Of a stretch of 64,000 nucleotides of DNA, positions 60,807 through 64,000 are shown one piece after another. The notes under the pieces are model-generated. The model had not been told where the DNA came from. It saw only the letters and a list, made by a program, of their open reading frames with translations, and made no database searches. Origin of the DNA: Leptolinea tardivitalis (GTDB lineage Bacteria; Chloroflexota; Anaerolineae; Anaerolineales; Anaerolineaceae); NCBI RefSeq assembly GCF_001050275.1, contig NZ_BBYA01000012.1, positions 124,001 to 188,000 on the forward strand. The letters run 5' to 3'. How positions within the stretch are numbered: position 1 is the first letter of the stretch; each line of letters starts with the position of its first letter. The position numbers were made by a program, and so were the translations under genes.

Positions 60807-61610
60807 ATGCTCGTCGTAAAAATTGGTGGTTCCCAGGGTGTAGAGTTGGATGGCGTTTGCACCGATATTGCAAATCTTGTTTCCGAAGGTCAACCAGTGG
60901 TTGTTGTTCATGGTGGTTCGGCAGAAACCAATGAAATCTCCGAAAAACTTGGTTTTCCTCCCAGGTTTGTTACCAACCAATCCGGCTTTACCAGCCGGTA
61001 TACCGATCGCAACACCCTTGAAATCTTTGCCATGGTAACCAACGGGCGGATTAATACCCTGCTTGTTGAACGTCTTCAGAAAAACAATGTCAATGCCATT
61101 GGCCTTTCAGGTCTTGATGCCCGCCTTATGGTGGCAAAACGCAAAGAAGCTATCCGTATCATTGAAAATGGCCGACAGCGCATGCTGCGCGATGATTACA
61201 CAGGGAAGATTGAGACCGTCAACGGTGATTTCCTCGAAATGCTGGTTAATTCCGGGCTAACCCCCGTAATTTCTCCTCTGGCCATGTCAACCGATGGAAT
61301 TGCTCTTAATGTGGACGCCGACCGGGCAGCTGCAATGGTGGCCGGTGCTGTGAAAGCCTCAGAATTGATCATTCTGACCAATGTTCCCGGCCTGATGCGT
61401 AATTTTCCAGATGAAAGTACGGTCATTCCGCATATTCCACGCAACGGGCTTGAACAGGCTCTTTCACTGGCAGAAGGCCGCATGAAAAAGAAAGTACTGG
61501 GAGCCAGTGAAGCGCTTAATCTCGGTGTTCCCAAAGTCATCTTTGCTGATGGCCGTGTTGAACACCCATTAAAAAAAGCTCTTTCAGGTACCGGAACAGT
61601 CATCTCTTAG
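60807..61610 (+). CDS. lysZ: LysW-aminoadipate/glutamate kinase (ArgB family)
   Basis: 267 residues, amino-acid kinase fold. LVVKIGGSQG phosphate loop, VVVVHGGSAETNEI, ALNVDADRAAAMVAGA and LILLTNVPG-like ELIILTNVPGLM are visible. It phosphorylates the side-chain carboxylate of the LysW-bound substrate. GGAGA lies about 13 bases before the ATG. Confidence 0.94.
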   Translation: MLVVKIGGSQGVELDGVCTDIANLVSEGQPVVVVHGGSAETNEISEKLGFPPRFVTNQSGFTSRYTDRNTLEIFAMVTNGRINTLLVERLQKNNVNAIGLSGLDARLMVAKRKEAIRIIENGRQRMLRDDYTGKIETVNGDFLEMLVNSGLTPVISPLAMSTDGIALNVDADRAAAMVAGAVKASELIILTNVPGLMRNFPDESTVIPHIPRNGLEQALSLAEGRMKKKVLGASEALNLGVPKVIFADGRVEHPLKKALSGTGTVIS

Positions 61611-61629
61611 GATGTAGAGGAACTATCTC

Positions 61630-62853
61630 ATGGATCAGGTATTATCAACCCAAATTTTTAACAGCGATATAAAACTTTCTTCGAGCCAGATTCAGGAGAA
61701 GGAAACATCTTTTACATCAGGTGTGTATAGTAAACGGCCGGTTGTCATCATTCGTGGAAAAGGTGCTCACCTATGGGATGCCGATGGGAAAGATTATATT
61801 GATTGTGTTGGTGGACAGGGTGCCGCCAATATTGGACATGCCAATCCCGTCATTGCTGAAGCAATTTATAAACAGGCACAAAACCTAATAAGTTGCCCTG
61901 AAATGTTTTACAACGATCAACGCGCCTTATTGATCGAAAAATTGTGTACAACTGCCAATATGTCCCGTGTGTTCCTGTGCAATTCAGGTACAGAAGCCGT
62001 AGAAGCAGGGATCAAGTTTGCCCGTCTATTGACTGGCCGCACAGAAATTGTAGCTGCTATGCGTGGTTTTCATGGTCGCACGTTTGGAGCCCTTTCAGCT
62101 ACCTGGGAAAAGAAATACCGTGCTCCCTTTGAACCGCTGGTTCCCGGGTACAAACATATTCCATATAACGATCTTGATGCCCTGAAACAGGCAGTTACCG
62201 ATCAAACAGCCGCCGTACTTCTGGAAGTTGTTCAGGGAGAGGGCGGTGTTAATCCGGGTAAAACAGAATTCATGCTGGGTGCCCGTGAAATTTGCCGTCA
62301 AACTGGCGCCTTGCTGGTGTTGGATGAAGTGCAGACTGGATTCGGCAGGACAGGCAAAATGTTCGCCTTCCAGCACGATAACCTTGACCCCGATATTCTC
62401 TGTGTTGCCAAATCTATTGGTGGCGGTATCCCCATGGGAGCAGCACTTTTATCCTCAACCATGAAGGATTTACAACCACAGGTGCATGGTTCAACTTTTG
62501 GCGGCAATCCTCTGGCTTGCGCAGCATCCATCGCAGCCATAGATTATCTGCAAAACAACCACCTGCCCGAGCGCGCAGCTGAACTGGGAGAATGGTTTAA
62601 AAGCCAATTATCTACCATCCAATCGCCATTGATTCGTGAGGTTCGTGGTAAAGGATTAATGGTCGGTATTGAATTAAAACAGAAAGTGACTCCTTATCTT
62701 CAAAAATTGATGGACTTGGGTGTCATGGCTTTGCCTGCCGGGCTTACTGTTATGCGCTTTCTTCCACCGCTTGTTATCGAGAAATCAGATCTTGAAATTG
62801 TAGTGGATAAAGTCGCACAGGTGCTTACCTCCAATATTGAAGGAGCCGGGTAA
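61630..62853 (+). CDS. lysJ: LysW-aminoadipate semialdehyde/ornithine aminotransferase (ArgD family)
   Basis: 407 residues, class III PLP aminotransferase. GTEAVEAGIKFAR, LVLDEVQTGFGRTGKMFAF and PLP Lys in CVAKSIGGGIPMGAAL are present. It converts the LysW-bound semialdehyde into LysW-lysine (or LysW-ornithine). TAGAGGA precedes the ATG. Confidence 0.95.
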   Translation: MDQVLSTQIFNSDIKLSSSQIQEKETSFTSGVYSKRPVVIIRGKGAHLWDADGKDYIDCVGGQGAANIGHANPVIAEAIYKQAQNLISCPEMFYNDQRALLIEKLCTTANMSRVFLCNSGTEAVEAGIKFARLLTGRTEIVAAMRGFHGRTFGALSATWEKKYRAPFEPLVPGYKHIPYNDLDALKQAVTDQTAAVLLEVVQGEGGVNPGKTEFMLGAREICRQTGALLVLDEVQTGFGRTGKMFAFQHDNLDPDILCVAKSIGGGIPMGAALLSSTMKDLQPQVHGSTFGGNPLACAASIAAIDYLQNNHLPERAAELGEWFKSQLSTIQSPLIREVRGKGLMVGIELKQKVTPYLQKLMDLGVMALPAGLTVMRFLPPLVIEKSDLEIVVDKVAQVLTSNIEGAG

Positions 62854-62857
62854 TCTG

Positions 62858-64000
62858 ATGGATTCCGTTTCGCTGCTGACCGGACTACTGCAGCATTTCA
62901 GCCCGACAGGTGCTGAAAGTGAGGCTGTGAATTATCTGGTTGGCGCTATGCAGCTGATGGGTTTTCAATCCTATGTTGATTCAATGGGAAATGCCGTGGG
63001 CAAAATTGGCCAGGGCAGCCGTGAAATAGTGCTTCTTGGTCACATTGATACGGTTCCAGGGGAAATATCTGTTCGACAGGAAGATAATATTTTATTTGGC
63101 AGAGGCGCAGTGGATGCAAAAGGTCCGCTCGCCTCTTTTGTTGCCGCGGCATCTGCCTGTCGCAAATCTTCCGATTGGCATATCACGGTTATAGGTGCCG
63201 TCGGAGAAGAAGGCGATTCTCGTGGAGCTAAATTCTTATGTCAGAATTATCCAGCTCCAGAAATGGTGGTCATTGGTGAACCCAGCGGTTGGGAAGCAAT
63301 TACCCTGGGTTACAAAGGAAGTCTATGGGTGGAACTAGGCTTTCGGCAACCTGCTTCCCATACAGCTTCTGGACAAATCAGTGCGTGTGATTGTGCTGTA
63401 ATTTTTTGGAATCAATTAGCCAAAGATTTGCAATTATTGAATGATGGGAAAAACCGCGCTTTTGACCGCTTTTCCCCTTCCATACGTTCGATGAAATTTA
63501 ACTCGAATGGGTTTGAAGATTATGCATCTTTGAAAATCAATATTCGCCTTCCTCAGGGAACGGACTTCGATGCTCTTCAAGCATTATTCACTGCCTGCAT
63601 TGAAACAACTCAAATTACACCTGAAATATCTATTCTTGATTACATGCCACCATATCTTGCAGAAAAGAATACTTCCCTCGTTCGTGCATTTCTTTCCGGA
63701 ATTCGCAAAAATGGCGGTACACCCGGCTTCAAATTGAAAACAGGAACAGCAGACATGAACCTGGTGGGTCCTGCCTGGAATTGTCCGGCCATTGCATACG
63801 GTGCAGGTGATTCAAACCTGGATCACACAGCCAATGAACATATTGAGTTACCTGAATACTTGCTGGGTATTCAGGTTCTCAAGGATTCCCTCGAAAGAAT
63901 TCAGGGAATTCAAGACAACAACAGTAACACAAAATCAGACCAGCAAAACATGTTGGCCAATGCTAAGCAGCTCGCCAAGGATAAGAAGCCAGATACTATC
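62858..64000 (+). CDS. lysK: LysW-lysine/ornithine hydrolase (M20 family), 3' end outside window
   Basis: 381 codons are visible with no stop before the window ends. The ATG is 4 bases after the lysJ stop. Dizinc M20 motifs: GHIDTVPG, GRGAVDAKGP, GAVGEEGDSRGA and GEPSGW, then KLKTGTADMN near the C terminus. It releases lysine or ornithine from LysW. The region after ERIQGIQ is a polar extension rich in Asn/Lys that goes beyond the usual family length (about 350). Confidence 0.9.
   Translation, partial: MDSVSLLTGLLQHFSPTGAESEAVNYLVGAMQLMGFQSYVDSMGNAVGKIGQGSREIVLLGHIDTVPGEISVRQEDNILFGRGAVDAKGPLASFVAAASACRKSSDWHITVIGAVGEEGDSRGAKFLCQNYPAPEMVVIGEPSGWEAITLGYKGSLWVELGFRQPASHTASGQISACDCAVIFWNQLAKDLQLLNDGKNRAFDRFSPSIRSMKFNSNGFEDYASLKINIRLPQGTDFDALQALFTACIETTQITPEISILDYMPPYLAEKNTSLVRAFLSGIRKNGGTPGFKLKTGTADMNLVGPAWNCPAIAYGAGDSNLDHTANEHIELPEYLLGIQVLKDSLERIQGIQDNNSNTKSDQQNMLANAKQLAKDKKPDTI

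Noticed and set aside
1-64000. tRNA, rRNA or CRISPR arrays
   Set aside because: No cloverleaf-like TTCRANNC contexts, rRNA signatures or regularly spaced repeats were noticed by reading; a covariance-model scan would be needed to be certain.

Overview
This 64-kb window looks like chromosomal DNA from a bacterium of the Chloroflexota, most likely Anaerolineae. That placement is an inference. It rests on the LysW-carrier lysine/arginine pathway, a split glycine decarboxylase (gcvPA/gcvPB), several promoters lying almost on top of their start codons (leaderless-type transcripts), extracytoplasmic lipoprotein/beta-propeller proteins, and many unusual domain fusions. No rRNA, tRNA or CRISPR array was seen. 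By eye, roughly the first 16 kb is GC-richer and the rest AT-richer, with a very AT-rich patch at about 16.2-19.3 kb.

Layout. 0-4.3 kb: 3' end of a GH94 phosphorylase, a two-TM zinc-ribbon protein, an orphan response regulator and a PIN-toxin/antitoxin pair. 4.4-9.4 kb (minus strand): a complete PTS operon (ascorbate-type EIIC, EIIB, EIIA), two tandem SIS sugar-phosphate isomerases, an uncatalogued 29-residue membrane peptide, and a GntR-UTRA regulator fused to its own EIIA domain. 9.5-10.8 kb: a P-loop kinase and a Lon-N protein. 10.8-14.3 kb: a metallopeptidase fused to an ABC solute-binding protein. 14.5-21.8 kb (minus): a lipoprotein SGNH/beta-propeller gene, an acyl carrier protein, two polytopic membrane proteins and a fatty acyl-AMP ligase, probably one acyl-transfer or envelope-lipid pathway. 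21.87-23.15 kb: an intact insertion sequence. 23.2-26.7 kb: tandem glycine riboswitch plus gcvH-gcvPA-gcvPB. 26.7-32.7 kb: DJ-1, phosphoesterase, leucyl aminopeptidase and alaS.

32.8-46.0 kb (minus) is the most striking part. An rpoN gene with a zinc-ribbon-like insert, a soluble NtrB-like kinase and an NtrC-like activator without a DNA-binding domain are followed by a small membrane protein, an 1807-residue TPR protein and a TPR/caspase-like (clan CD) peptidase. Consensus sigma-54 promoters (TGGCAC-N5-TTGCA) sit exactly before rpoN and before the small membrane protein, so the locus looks like a self-contained sigma-54 regulon whose output is a TPR scaffold and a caspase-like protease. I regard this as the best candidate for an undescribed system.

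46-58.3 kb: trmFO, an M28 peptidase, a cold-shock gene with a long leader, cysteine desulfurase-mnmA, phosphohexomutase, tatD, polyprenyl synthase and a three-gene acyl-CoA carboxylase. 58.4-64 kb: lysW-lysX-lysY-lysZ-lysJ-lysK (lysK runs off the end). A promoter, a 26-codon Lys/Arg-rich leader ORF and an intrinsic terminator precede lysW, with base pairing that fits classical ribosome-stalling attenuation.
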